The translations under genes and the position numbers were made by a program. The notes under the pieces were generated by a model. The model saw only the letters and a list, made by a program, of their open reading frames with translations. It did not search any database and had not been told where the DNA came from. 43,409 bases of DNA from an uncultured bacterium (GTDB lineage Bacteria > Planctomycetota > UBA1135 > GCA-002686595), in the NCBI GenBank assembly GCA_938030175.1, contig CALHGQ010000149.1:1-43409 (forward strand), read 5' to 3'. This document shows, piece after piece, positions 1-8,165 of this stretch. The stretch's first letter is position 1. The number at the start of each line of letters is the position of its first letter.

Positions 1-1
1 G

Positions 2-664
2 ACAGAATCCCGAGTCTGGCTCGTCCGACACGGCCGTGTGAGCGCCCCGGACACCGCCTACGGGGACGACGACGTTCCGCTCTCGGAGGACGGCCGCGCC
101 CAGACGGAGGCCATGGGGAAAAGCGCAGCCCAGGGGCTCGATCCGGCCCTCGTCATCGCATCGCCGCTGATCCGGGCCCGCGCCATGGGCGAGTCCATCG
201 CAGGGGCCACGGGGGCTCCACTGCGGCTCGACGATCGGCTGAAAGAGATGAACCGCGGGGACTGGCAGGGACTCCTTCGGACGGAGTACGCGGCCCGCTG
301 GCTCAGCGCCTCGGAGGCGTACTGGGCCGATACCCTGCACTGGCGCGGGCACGGCGGCGAGTCCGAAGCGATGCTCGCGGAGCGAACGTACCCGGTACTC
401 GAAGCGGCAGCGGAGGCCGCCGCCGGCGGTACCTGCGTGATCGCCGCCCACCGTCAGGTGATTCGTTCGATCGTCGCAGCAGCCCTGGGCCTGCCGCCGG
501 GCCAAAGCTACGGCATGCAGCTCGATCCGGCCCACGCCGTTCTATTGGCCGACACCGGCGACCGCTGGACGCTCCTGCGCACCAACGTGTCGAGCCTAGG
601 CGCCCCCCACCTGACCGAGCCCGAGTCCGGGCCGCCCGAGGACGTGCCTACGCGGAAGCCGTAG
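2..664 (+). CDS. Histidine phosphatase family protein (phosphoglycerate mutase-like), 5' end outside window
   Basis: The ORF track starts this gene at a GTG at base 38, but the frame is open to the left edge. Bases 2-37 encode TESRVWLVRHGR, which carries the RHG motif with the catalytic histidine of the histidine phosphatase (broad PGM/CobC-like) family. The gene is therefore cut by the window and the track start would delete the active site. Downstream, EMNRGDWQG matches the E-x-x-x-G-x-W-x-G block, and AAHRQVIRSI matches the second catalytic-histidine region, where family members usually have AHGGVIR. The visible part is about 220 residues, near full family length, so only a few N-terminal residues are probably missing. 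It likely dephosphorylates a small phosphorylated metabolite in the cytoplasm; the substrate cannot be told. It converges with the next gene and their stops overlap by 17 bases. Confidence 0.85.
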   Translation, partial: TESRVWLVRHGRVSAPDTAYGDDDVPLSEDGRAQTEAMGKSAAQGLDPALVIASPLIRARAMGESIAGATGAPLRLDDRLKEMNRGDWQGLLRTEYAARWLSASEAYWADTLHWRGHGGESEAMLAERTYPVLEAAAEAAAGGTCVIAAHRQVIRSIVAAALGLPPGQSYGMQLDPAHAVLLADTGDRWTLLRTNVSSLGAPHLTEPESGPPEDVPTRKP

Positions 665-1373
665 CGGCTTCTTCTTTGACGGGAGCCAGCAAGCGGTAGA
701 GGCTCGCGTAGGCGCGCAGGATGGGCATCTCGCCTTCGGCGCCTGCCTTCATCACACGGATCTTCTCGCGGGGTGCACCGACAGCCTCGGCGGCGGCCGC
801 GTCAGCCGTGGAGCGAACCACGATGCGGCGCGCGCTGGAGAGCGCGGCGCCGTAGGCGTCTTGACTCCCCGGCAGCTTCTCTTCCCCGGCCACCATCGCG
901 GCCTTGAGCTCGCGCAAGCGATCGAGGGTCACCACCGTCGGGACACCGGCGGCCTCAAGCGCCAAGAGCACACCGGGGCCAAAGCCGTCGAGCCCCAAGA
1001 CGTGAACGATGCGCGGGTTGCGGGCACGCACCCATTCGAGCACCGAGCCCTCGAGCCGTGCGCAGGTGAGCTGGTCAAAGGACGCGGCACGGTCCCCGCC
1101 GTTGAGACGCCGGACGCGGAACTTGGCCCCAGGGGCAGGGACGTTCCACTCATCGCGGAACGTGAAGCGAGCGCCCTTCGCCTCACGATCGAGGGCGAAG
1201 ACCTCGACGGACTCTTTGCCAGACGTGGACAGGACGCCAGCGTGGCGCCAAAGCGCCGCCCCGCGGGCCGACTTGCGAAGCGCCCACTCGGGGCCGATCA
1301 GTCCGACGGGTTGCCGCGCAACGGTCTCGTCGGTCGATTCGGAGGACACTTCGCTGGGCTGTTGCTCGGACAT
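648..1373 (-). CDS. GT4-like glycosyltransferase N-terminal domain protein (no C-terminal domain)
   Basis: This 241-residue protein resembles the N-terminal acceptor-side domain of family 4 (GT-B) glycosyltransferases. RFTFRDEWNVPAPG and the block NPRIVHVLGLDGFGPGVLL followed by AAGVPTVVTLDRL correspond to the usual VHvHHLdglsp and lPvvlTLHD segments. The end, PREKIRVMKAGAEG, matches the inter-domain region. The sugar-nucleotide-binding C-terminal domain is absent: full GT4 enzymes are about 350-420 residues. Two histidines usual in the acceptor half (vHvHH, TLHD) are replaced by Leu/Gly and Asp/Arg. It may be inactive, a partner subunit, or a remnant. It lies 78 bases after the preceding lipoprotein gene on the same strand and is probably the last gene of that transcript. 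The ATG start at 1373 has no clear ribosome site. Confidence 0.6.
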   Translation of the reverse strand: MSEQQPSEVSSESTDETVARQPVGLIGPEWALRKSARGAALWRHAGVLSTSGKESVEVFALDREAKGARFTFRDEWNVPAPGAKFRVRRLNGGDRAASFDQLTCARLEGSVLEWVRARNPRIVHVLGLDGFGPGVLLALEAAGVPTVVTLDRLRELKAAMVAGEEKLPGSQDAYGAALSSARRIVVRSTADAAAAEAVGAPREKIRVMKAGAEGEMPILRAYASLYRLLAPVKEEAATASA

Positions 1374-1451
1374 TTCGATGAGGGGCGCCGCGTGATGCTC
1401 ACCGCTACGGGCGGCGGCCCCGCAAGCGGAAAAGATTTCTGGAGGTTGGTG

Positions 1452-3155
1452 TCAACGGAGCGTGCTCCCCTCCTGCAGGAGGCGGAACTCGCCGACTCCG
1501 GGCATATCGGAATCTGAGTCACCAAAATGAAGCACTCTACGCTCGCGGAGAATGAGGGCTTCCCAGCGGGCCGCGACGTCACGGAAGTCTGCCTCGATGC
1601 CCGGGCCCGGTCCCGAGGGTGACTGCGCGGTGCTCAGGCGGCTTTGGAAGATCGCGACCGGGCGCGGCTCGCGCGCCGTAGCCCCCTTGTCAGCCGTGGC
1701 CCCCGTGTCGGCCATAGACCCTGTATCAGAGGAACCGCTGTCGATCGTGCTGAGTCCCCAAGAGCTCCGGAGCGCCTCAGAGGCCTCCCATGGTCGATAG
1801 AGCGTCATGAGCCCCGCCTCCTCCACGACGGCCATCCCAGGGGGCGACGAGGAACAGGCGAAGAGCCGCCCGCGCGGATGCGAATCGGTAGCGCTCGATG
1901 CCTCCGCCATGGCGGCCCGCTGGGACAGGCCCAGCATCCGACCCGAGGTGGGAAGATCGAGAAGATCCGCAAGGGTCGGCGCCAGGTCGACGAGCGACAC
2001 AAGCGCGTCGCTCACGCGCCCGGGGCGGCCCGCTGTCTTCCCTGGACCGTCGGCCCCCCACCCCAACTCCTTGGCGATCGCAGCCGATGGACGGATCACG
2101 AGGGGCACGCGCAGGTCCTCTTCCTCCACAAGCCCGGCCTGCAGGAAGAACCCGTGCTCGCCGAGCTCCATGCCAAAGCTACCGACGATGACGATCGTGA
2201 GGTTGTCGGCGCGTCCGAACTCTTCGGCGTAGCCAACGACCCGCGCGATGTTCGCGTCGAGGGCGCGCAGCCCGCGGTCGTAGCGCAGTTCATACTCGGC
2301 CATCGTCACGCCGCGCAGGTCGCTCGCGCGGGACGGGGGCAGCACGTGAAAGAGGGGCTCCGCCGCCCCGAGGGGAACGGCGTAGTCCAGCTCCTTCCTC
2401 TTCACCCAGTGCTGCGTCAGTTCCTTGACCCGGGGCGTTTTCGACAGGTCGCCGCTGGGGGTCCACACGCGCTCCAAGTCGTGCATCTGCAGGTAGGCGA
2501 ACCAGTTCTCATCCAGCGGGCGCTGGTTGGCCCACTGGACGAATCGCTTGCCCACCCCGAAGACGCCGATGGAGCGCTCTTCCTCCAACGGGTCGCCCCC
2601 GAACTCTACGAACTCCCGGAAGCCGACGCTAAAGCCGCTCAGCTCAGCGATCTGCGGGTCGTCCACAAAGGCCGCCGTGTTCCAGCCCCGCCCTAGAAAA
2701 GAGCGTCCGAGCAACCAGAGGCCCTCGGGGATGAACCAAGGGTCGGCGACATCGGCTGCACCCGAGCCCTTCGGCGCAACATCCACCGGGGGCCGCGCCA
2801 GCATGGGGTCCGAGCCGGAGAGGATGGCGACGTGGGAACCGACGAGGCTCGGCGTCGGGCTCCACGCGTCGTTGAAGGAGATCCCCGACTCGGCAAGGGT
2901 CGCAAGGTACGGGGTCGTGTCTCGGTCGTACCCGCTGAGGGAGGTGTGATCCCACCGAAGCCCGTCGATGGCAATGACGAGGACCCCTTGCCCCGACACC
3001 TCGGCGCGGCCCGCCTGAACATCCTCAAGCGTCCCGCCGCCCCCGCAGCCCGCAAGGACCGCCAGGGGGAGCATCAGCGAAAACAGGGAGCGAACCGGAG
3101 TCAAACGGCGCTGGGGGCGAAAAATCGCCGAGTCGTTGGAAGGGAGACAGTGCAT
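1452..3155 (-). CDS. Sulfatase/alkaline-phosphatase-fold lipoprotein lacking key catalytic residues
   Basis: A lipoprotein signal is visible: hydrophobic SLFSLMLPLAVLAGC with lipobox LAGC and Cys37. The mature part has the sulfatase fold signature IAIDGLRWDHTSLSGYDRDT (metal aspartates about 64 and 69 kept) and a block DNLTIVIVGSFGMELGEHG. The working lipoprotein at 27315 has APWTLPSHASLLT at the nucleophile and TADHGDEFFEHG at the metal site. Here the matching parts read TPSLVGSHVAILS (Leu at the Thr position) and VGSFGMELGEHG (Ser-Phe in place of Asp-His). I infer a pseudoenzyme or a strongly changed activity at the outer face of a membrane. A low-complexity stretch (DTGSMADTGATADKGATA) precedes the C-terminal 70 residues. 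The gene is 29 bases downstream of batE, so it may be transcribed with the Bat operon. Confidence 0.75.
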   Translation of the reverse strand: MHCLPSNDSAIFRPQRRLTPVRSLFSLMLPLAVLAGCGGGGTLEDVQAGRAEVSGQGVLVIAIDGLRWDHTSLSGYDRDTTPYLATLAESGISFNDAWSPTPSLVGSHVAILSGSDPMLARPPVDVAPKGSGAADVADPWFIPEGLWLLGRSFLGRGWNTAAFVDDPQIAELSGFSVGFREFVEFGGDPLEEERSIGVFGVGKRFVQWANQRPLDENWFAYLQMHDLERVWTPSGDLSKTPRVKELTQHWVKRKELDYAVPLGAAEPLFHVLPPSRASDLRGVTMAEYELRYDRGLRALDANIARVVGYAEEFGRADNLTIVIVGSFGMELGEHGFFLQAGLVEEEDLRVPLVIRPSAAIAKELGWGADGPGKTAGRPGRVSDALVSLVDLAPTLADLLDLPTSGRMLGLSQRAAMAEASSATDSHPRGRLFACSSSPPGMAVVEEAGLMTLYRPWEASEALRSSWGLSTIDSGSSDTGSMADTGATADKGATAREPRPVAIFQSRLSTAQSPSGPGPGIEADFRDVAARWEALILRERRVLHFGDSDSDMPGVGEFRLLQEGSTLR

Positions 3156-3184
3156 GGTCGACGCCTACTCTCCCATGCGTGGGG

Positions 3185-3967
3185 TCAACGCATCAGAGAA
3201 AGCACGGAATCCTCATCCGTCCAGCGCTCTTCGCCGCGGTCGAGAACCTTCACCCAGCCCGGGAGTCGATCGAGGACGAGGGACTCCGCGCCCTGGTTGA
3301 GCTTCCCAAGGCGTTCCCTACCGGTGTCTGGCGTTCCGTAGAGGGCAGCGCCGTCCTCGTCGATCACCATGACCGCCTCGGATTCACCCTGGAAGATGTG
3401 GCCCAAAAGCGGCGTCCAAAAGAAGGGCAGCAGCAGGATCGCCAGCCAGGGTCCGCGCCCCCAACCGCCGCCGCGGAAGGCGTCGAACGCTCCGGCCAAG
3501 AGGACGAGCAGTCCGCCGAGGAGCGCGAGCCATTCGGCTTCGCCCCGCGTGAAGAATCGCACGAAGCCCCCCACGAGGCCCATGTCCTTGGGGTCGAGCC
3601 CCGCGTCCGCCCGCGCGAGGTCGCGGTTCGCCTTCGCGTCGTCCCAGCGTGGAGCGAGGCGCAGCGACGACTCGAACCAGGCGGCTGCGCGCAGCGGCTC
3701 GCCCGCCGTGTGGTGCGCGACCCCCACGTTGTAGGCAAGCCTTGCGCGCTCGCGCGACGGGAGCTCCGCGGCCCCCTCGAGCTTTGACTCCCAAAACTGC
3801 AGCGCGCCTTCGTGGTCGCCAGCACGCCAGCGGACGGAACCTTCCCCCGCGCCTTCCTCGGCGGCGCCAACACCCGCCGTCTGCGCCAACCCTGTAGTGC
3901 CGAGGGCGAGCGAAACGGCGACCGCCAAAAGCCACACACGAAGATCGATCCAAGCCATGCGTACCAT
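3185..3967 (-). CDS. batE: BatE-like membrane protein with TPR repeats and SH3-like C-terminus
   Basis: The track starts at a TTG (3970), but the ATG at 3967 overlaps the batD stop as TGATG, so I take 3967 (260 residues). An N-terminal signal segment (WLLAVAVSLALGTTGLAQ) is followed by TPR-type helices, for example RARLAYNVGVAHHTAGEPLRAAAWFESSLRLAP. Two membrane helices follow near residues 145-185 (LALLGGLLVLLAGAF and PWLAILLLPFFWTPLLG). The last about 60 residues (DEDGAALYGTPDTG through LPGWVKVLDRGEERWTDEDSV) look like a bacterial SH3 domain. This order, TPR then membrane then SH3, is typical of BatE, the last protein of the Bat operon. It probably helps assemble the membrane VWA complex and contacts the envelope; the exact role of BatE is not established. 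Confidence 0.8.
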   Translation of the reverse strand: MVRMAWIDLRVWLLAVAVSLALGTTGLAQTAGVGAAEEGAGEGSVRWRAGDHEGALQFWESKLEGAAELPSRERARLAYNVGVAHHTAGEPLRAAAWFESSLRLAPRWDDAKANRDLARADAGLDPKDMGLVGGFVRFFTRGEAEWLALLGGLLVLLAGAFDAFRGGGWGRGPWLAILLLPFFWTPLLGHIFQGESEAVMVIDEDGAALYGTPDTGRERLGKLNQGAESLVLDRLPGWVKVLDRGEERWTDEDSVLSLMR

Positions 3968-5835
3968 CAAAGTCCCCCCGCCGTCGCGGCGCGCGCGAAG
4001 CTTCGAATCCTAGCCGGGTCCGGCGTCCGGGAGGCCTGGCCACCAAAGATCGCCGCGTCCAAGTCCTGTCGAATCTGAGCGTAGTCCGCCTGCAGCTCTT
4101 GCGGGAGCTCGGCCGGATTCATCCCGGCACCCTCCGGCAGTGCTCCCTGGCCGATCCATTCCGCGGGCTCCGTGCCCGTGCGCGCTGCGAGGAAGGTCTC
4201 AAGCGCGACGCTGAGCTCCTTGGGATCCGAGCTTCCGAGGCCGCGCTCCAACGAACGCAGGGCGCCGCGCCTACGGCGCGCCTCGGCGCTGGCCGGATCC
4301 CCGTTGGCGCGGGCCACTCGCCGCAGCACGCGCCAGCCAACCAGACCGAGGAAGAGAGCTGCGAGGGCGCTCCCCGCGCCGGGCCCGCGCTCGAAGAAGC
4401 TGCCACCGGTGCCGCCTTGATCGGAAGGCCTCGCGGCGATGTCGCGCAGGACAATCGCGGGGGGCTGCTCCTCTTCCTCGACCTTCTCCCCAAAGGGATC
4501 GGGACCGTCCGCGCCGGCCACCTTACGCACTCGAATCTCAAGCGGCTCCGTGGTCAGCTCCACGAAGGTCTCGGATTCGGTGTCGAAGACCGTGAGCGGA
4601 ACGCCGGGGATCTCGTCCGCCGAAGCGCTGAGCGGCACGAGGTCGTACTTGATGACTCGCTCGTACGCCCCCTTCTCGTCGTCCACGCCGAGCACGCGGA
4701 ACCCATCGAAGGCGGGCATACGCGAAAGGTCAGGGGCCGGGAAAAACTCTAGGTTGCCCATCCCGGAGTAAGTGAGCTCGAAGTCGATGGGCTCGCCCGC
4801 ATCCACGTCGCGCCGCAGCGCTTCGCGGGAAGCTTCGAACTTGCCGACGGCACCGGTCCACTCGATGGGGCGCCCCTCCTCGGGGACGGGCACGACCTCG
4901 ATGGAGAACGGGTCAAGTGGCCGGTAGTAGGCGCGGCCGCGGCCACGGATGAACCGCGAACCGCGCTCGGACTGCGGCGTGAACTCGAAGATCGAGCGAG
5001 AGAAGTCCACGGTGCCTGCGCGCGTCGCAACGTAGCGCCGACGCAGCCGGAACGTGCGAAACTTGCGTCCATCCCGGGTGGTATCGGGCAGTCCCACGAC
5101 GGAAATCCGCTGGTTGCCCGAGACGGGGAAGTCGTAGAGCTGCCCCGCGGTCGGCGTCTCCAGCTCGACCACTCCGTCCTGGCGACCGTACCACGGAATA
5201 CGAAGGTTGAGCGACGCTGCCTCTAGCGCCGAGTCCCAGCCCCAGTCCAGCTCGACGGTGTAAGGCTCGCCCTCGAAAACGCGCTTGGGTACGTCGGCCC
5301 GCTCCAAGAAGAGAAGGTCGCTCGCCGCAAGATCTTCGACGACCCGCAGGTCCATAGCCGACACGGGGCGCACGTACACCTCGCCACCCACGGTCACCGA
5401 GATCGGCGGAATGAGGTACTCACCGGGCCCCGACGGAATCACCTCGATCAGGTAAGTGGAGGTCACCGTGGACACGACGCGGCCGCGGGAGTCCTGGGAC
5501 GTGTAGGACCTCCGACCGCCGCTTTGCGGGCGACCGAATTCGAGGCCCTCCACCTCGGGGAGAATGCCGAGCTTCACCGCGCCGGCTTGCCTTCCGCTGT
5601 TCTGGGTGACGCTCACGCGGATCGCAACTGGCTCTCCCACCTTCGAGAGGCCGCTCGTGAGGGAGACCTCGACCTTCGCGAGCTGCCCCGACTGCGCAGC
5701 GATGGGCGCCGTCGAGGATGGGGCCGCGCCCGCGGTTGCCGCCAGCACAGCGAGCGCCATCCCGAGGAACAACGGGATGGCCACCGCGGCTCGGCCCAGC
5801 GTGCAAAATGTCTTGTGGAGATAGATGGATGTCAT
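3967..5835 (-). CDS. batD: BatD-like oxygen-tolerance protein
   Basis: This 622-residue protein has an N-terminal signal segment (AVAIPLFLGMALAVLAATAGA), a long beta-rich extracytoplasmic region and one membrane helix near residue 500 (SALAALFLGLVGWRVLRRV) before a cytoplasmic tail. Typical BatD blocks are present: KVEVSLTSGLSKVGEPVAIRVSVTQ, then a YLIEVIPSGPGEYLIPPISVTVGGE block, and FELTYSGMGNLEFFPAPDL. It ends on a TGA overlapping the batE ATG and begins 12 bases after the batC stop, inside the operon. BatD proteins are thought to act with the VWA proteins BatA and BatB as a membrane complex linked to aerotolerance and envelope stress in Bacteroides and Leptospira; the biochemical function is not settled. 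Confidence 0.85.
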   Translation of the reverse strand: MTSIYLHKTFCTLGRAAVAIPLFLGMALAVLAATAGAAPSSTAPIAAQSGQLAKVEVSLTSGLSKVGEPVAIRVSVTQNSGRQAGAVKLGILPEVEGLEFGRPQSGGRRSYTSQDSRGRVVSTVTSTYLIEVIPSGPGEYLIPPISVTVGGEVYVRPVSAMDLRVVEDLAASDLLFLERADVPKRVFEGEPYTVELDWGWDSALEAASLNLRIPWYGRQDGVVELETPTAGQLYDFPVSGNQRISVVGLPDTTRDGRKFRTFRLRRRYVATRAGTVDFSRSIFEFTPQSERGSRFIRGRGRAYYRPLDPFSIEVVPVPEEGRPIEWTGAVGKFEASREALRRDVDAGEPIDFELTYSGMGNLEFFPAPDLSRMPAFDGFRVLGVDDEKGAYERVIKYDLVPLSASADEIPGVPLTVFDTESETFVELTTEPLEIRVRKVAGADGPDPFGEKVEEEEQPPAIVLRDIAARPSDQGGTGGSFFERGPGAGSALAALFLGLVGWRVLRRVARANGDPASAEARRRRGALRSLERGLGSSDPKELSVALETFLAARTGTEPAEWIGQGALPEGAGMNPAELPQELQADYAQIRQDLDAAIFGGQASRTPDPARIRSFARAATAGGL

Positions 5836-5847
5836 CGGTTCGCGTCT

Positions 5848-7068
5848 CTACCAGTCCTTCTTCGCGGGGATCTTGCCGCGAATCCTGCGGAGGCGGCGAA
5901 TCTCCTCGCCGCGTTCCTGGTGCTCTTTGTTCTGTTCGAGGAGCCGCTGGAGTTCCTCCGCGGTCATCGTTGTCTCCTCAATCTGCTCCTCGCCGGGCTC
6001 CGGCTGCTCCTCGGAGTCGGACTCCTCGCCGTCCTCTTCGTCAGGCTCCTCTTCAGGCTCTTCCTCGGAGTCCCCCTGGGGGTCTTCTTCCGGCTCTTCC
6101 TCGGACTCGTTCTCTGAGTCCTCCTGTTCGCCCTGCTCCTCGGACTCCTGCTCGTCCTCAGACTGCTGCTCCTCGTCGGACTTCTGCTGGTCTTCGTTCT
6201 CCTGCTCGTCTTCGTTCGGCTCTTCCTTGTCCTGCTCGCCCTCTTCGCCGTCCTCCGACTGTTCCTGATCTTGGCTCTGTTCCTCGCGCTGCTTCTCGAT
6301 CTCGTCGAGCTCACGCAGGCGGCGGATCACCAGCTCGACGTTGGCGGCGGCGTCTTCACCCTCGTCCTGGGTCAGGTACTCCACGAAGTGGTCGCGGGCT
6401 CGAAGGTAGAACGTGCGCGCGATGTCGAGGGGGTCAGGCGCGTCGTCCGCGCCAGCCTGGTTCGGATCAGGCGGAGAGGTGGGCCCCGCGCCGCCGGTGC
6501 CCGCAATCTCTGGGATCGTCGCGCGGGCTGCCTCAGCGGTCATCAGGTCCAGCGTTCCCTGGTTGTACACCGCGCTCTTGCGCACGTTGCCCGGTGCGGC
6601 GCCGCGGGCGCGCTCCAGAGCGGATTCCGCGCGCTCCAAGAATCCGGGGGTCTCTTCGCCCCCCTTCGCGGCCCCGGCGAGCAGGGTCGCCGCCCGCGCG
6701 TACTCGATCTCCGCGCGATCCGTCGGGCGCAGCGCACTGACGCCAAGGAGATCCAAGCCGCTCGTAATCGGCGAGAGCACAGACTCCGAGACGCCGCGCG
6801 TGGCGCCGTTGAGTCGTTCGCGGAATCGCGCCGTTGCGCCGGGGCTGAGCATCTGGTCGGCGATCGCCAACGCTTCCTCAATGCGGCCGCCTTCGGCCTC
6901 GTCCGCCATCGCGAGGACGCCTTCTTGGAGTGTGCCTTCCCATGGCTCCACCTCCCCCGCTTCCCCACATCCCGTGAGGCCAGCGGCCAGGGTCAAAGCG
7001 AAGAGCAACGACGGCGCGAGGACGATTCGCGGCGTGGACCGTTGGGTGAGGGGCAGTTGAAATCTCAT
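5848..7068 (-). CDS. batC: BatC-like lipoprotein with a hyperacidic low-complexity domain
   Basis: The track starts at 7179, but the ATG at 7068 overlaps the batB stop as ATGA and places a lipobox (AAGLTGC, Cys34) at the N-terminus, so I use 7068 (406 residues). The middle has helical, TPR-like sequence, for example IEYARAATLLAGAAKG, KSAVYNQGTLDLMTAEAARA and ANVELVIRRLRELDEIEKQ, as in BatC. Residues 262-367 are almost only Glu, Asp, Gln and Ser. A short basic tail follows (RRLRRIRGKIPAKKDW). The position between batB and batD fits BatC, the TPR component of the Bat complex. The acidic stretch could bind cations or a basic partner; that is inference. The lipobox predicts anchoring on the outer face of the cytoplasmic membrane or on an outer membrane. 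Confidence 0.8.
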   Translation of the reverse strand: MRFQLPLTQRSTPRIVLAPSLLFALTLAAGLTGCGEAGEVEPWEGTLQEGVLAMADEAEGGRIEEALAIADQMLSPGATARFRERLNGATRGVSESVLSPITSGLDLLGVSALRPTDRAEIEYARAATLLAGAAKGGEETPGFLERAESALERARGAAPGNVRKSAVYNQGTLDLMTAEAARATIPEIAGTGGAGPTSPPDPNQAGADDAPDPLDIARTFYLRARDHFVEYLTQDEGEDAAANVELVIRRLRELDEIEKQREEQSQDQEQSEDGEEGEQDKEEPNEDEQENEDQQKSDEEQQSEDEQESEEQGEQEDSENESEEEPEEDPQGDSEEEPEEEPDEEDGEESDSEEQPEPGEEQIEETTMTAEELQRLLEQNKEHQERGEEIRRLRRIRGKIPAKKDW

Positions 7069-8165
7069 GGGGTGTCCTCGCTCTCCGAAGTTCTCGGCGC
7101 GGTTTGACGCGCACGCGCGTTGGTGTCCATCAGGCTGGCTTCCAGGAGCAGCAGCAAGAGGGCGAGGCCGAGCGGCCACTGGAAGCGGTCCTGGGGCACA
7201 CGCTCCTTGCCGTCGATGATGTCGCGTCCCTCCATCGGCAGGATGGCCCGCTCGTAGAGCTGCTCCAGGGGCAGCACGCGCCCCTTGGCCTGCAGATAGA
7301 TTCCGCCGGAGACGTCCGCGATGCGCTGAAGGGAATCGGGGCTGAGCTGGGAGATCACCTCGCTGCGATCGCTCGAGTCGGGATCGACGATGAACCCGCC
7401 CCCGCCGTCGGGGATCTTGCCCCCGAGCTGGGTCCCCATGCCGAGCACATGGACCTCGATGCCGCGGTCGGCCGCTCGTTCGGCGGCGCTGAGCCCCTCA
7501 CCCGTCAGGTCCTCGCCGTCCGTGACGAGGATGATCGCCTCGTTGGATCCGCTGTCCCCTTCGAATCGGTCGAGGGCCAGGTTGAGCGCTGCACCGATGT
7601 CGGTGCCGCCCTTGCGGTTATCGTCGGGCCCCATGCGCTCGAGGAAGTAGCGCGCGGTGTCGAGGTCCCGGGTCAGCGGCGTGACGTCCCGCGCGCTTCC
7701 GGCGAATCCGACGAGGGCCAAACGCTCGCCCTGCATGACGTCGAGCAGCGCGCCAATCTCGGCCTTCGCGCGGTCGAGCCGGTTGGGGCTCACGTCTTCC
7801 ACCAGCATGGAGCGAGAGGTATCGACAGCCACCACGATGTCCACCTGCTGGCTTTGCACGGGCACGAGGGAGAAGCCCTTGACCGGTCCGAGCCACGCCG
7901 CGACGAGCGCGACGACGCCGAGACCCGCGAACAACGCGCGTAGGACGGCACGCCGACGAAGCCAGCCGATCAGGTCGTCCCCCGACAGTGAGCCGGCACG
8001 GCCCCGCGGACCGAGGCTTGGGAAGAGCCGCACAAGATGCCGAGGCTCACAGAGCGCACGCAGCCCCCGAATACGCTGGCTGAGCGCCCAGAGACCAAGC
8101 AGCAACGGCACGGCCCCGAGGACCACCAGGGGCAACCATTCCGGTCGCAGGAATTCGACCCCCAT
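7065..8165 (-). CDS. batB: BatB, membrane-anchored von Willebrand factor A protein
   Basis: I place the start at the ATG at 8165, which overlaps the batA stop as TGATG; the track uses a GTG one codon earlier. Two N-terminal membrane helices (WLPLVVLGAVPLLLGLWAL and LRALFAGLGVVALVAAWLG) precede a VWA domain. The MIDAS metal site is intact: DTSRS near residue 115, the GGTDIG threonine, and the aspartate in LVTDGED. A C-terminal helix (WPLGLALLLLLLEASLM) makes a second anchor. This is the standard BatA/BatB layout, with the VWA domain outside the membrane and able to bind a protein partner through a divalent metal. It sits between batA and batC in the coupled operon. Length (366 residues) matches the family. 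Confidence 0.9.
   Translation of the reverse strand: MGVEFLRPEWLPLVVLGAVPLLLGLWALSQRIRGLRALCEPRHLVRLFPSLGPRGRAGSLSGDDLIGWLRRRAVLRALFAGLGVVALVAAWLGPVKGFSLVPVQSQQVDIVVAVDTSRSMLVEDVSPNRLDRAKAEIGALLDVMQGERLALVGFAGSARDVTPLTRDLDTARYFLERMGPDDNRKGGTDIGAALNLALDRFEGDSGSNEAIILVTDGEDLTGEGLSAAERAADRGIEVHVLGMGTQLGGKIPDGGGGFIVDPDSSDRSEVISQLSPDSLQRIADVSGGIYLQAKGRVLPLEQLYERAILPMEGRDIIDGKERVPQDRFQWPLGLALLLLLLEASLMDTNARARQTAPRTSESEDTP

Noticed and set aside
1644-2696. 350-codon plus-strand frame
   Set aside because: It lies entirely opposite the sulfatase-fold lipoprotein and has no signal, motif or ribosome site.
5718-6740. 340-codon plus-strand frame rich in Arg, Pro and Ser
   Set aside because: It is the reverse complement of the acidic batC region and the batD start; its composition is dictated by that stretch.
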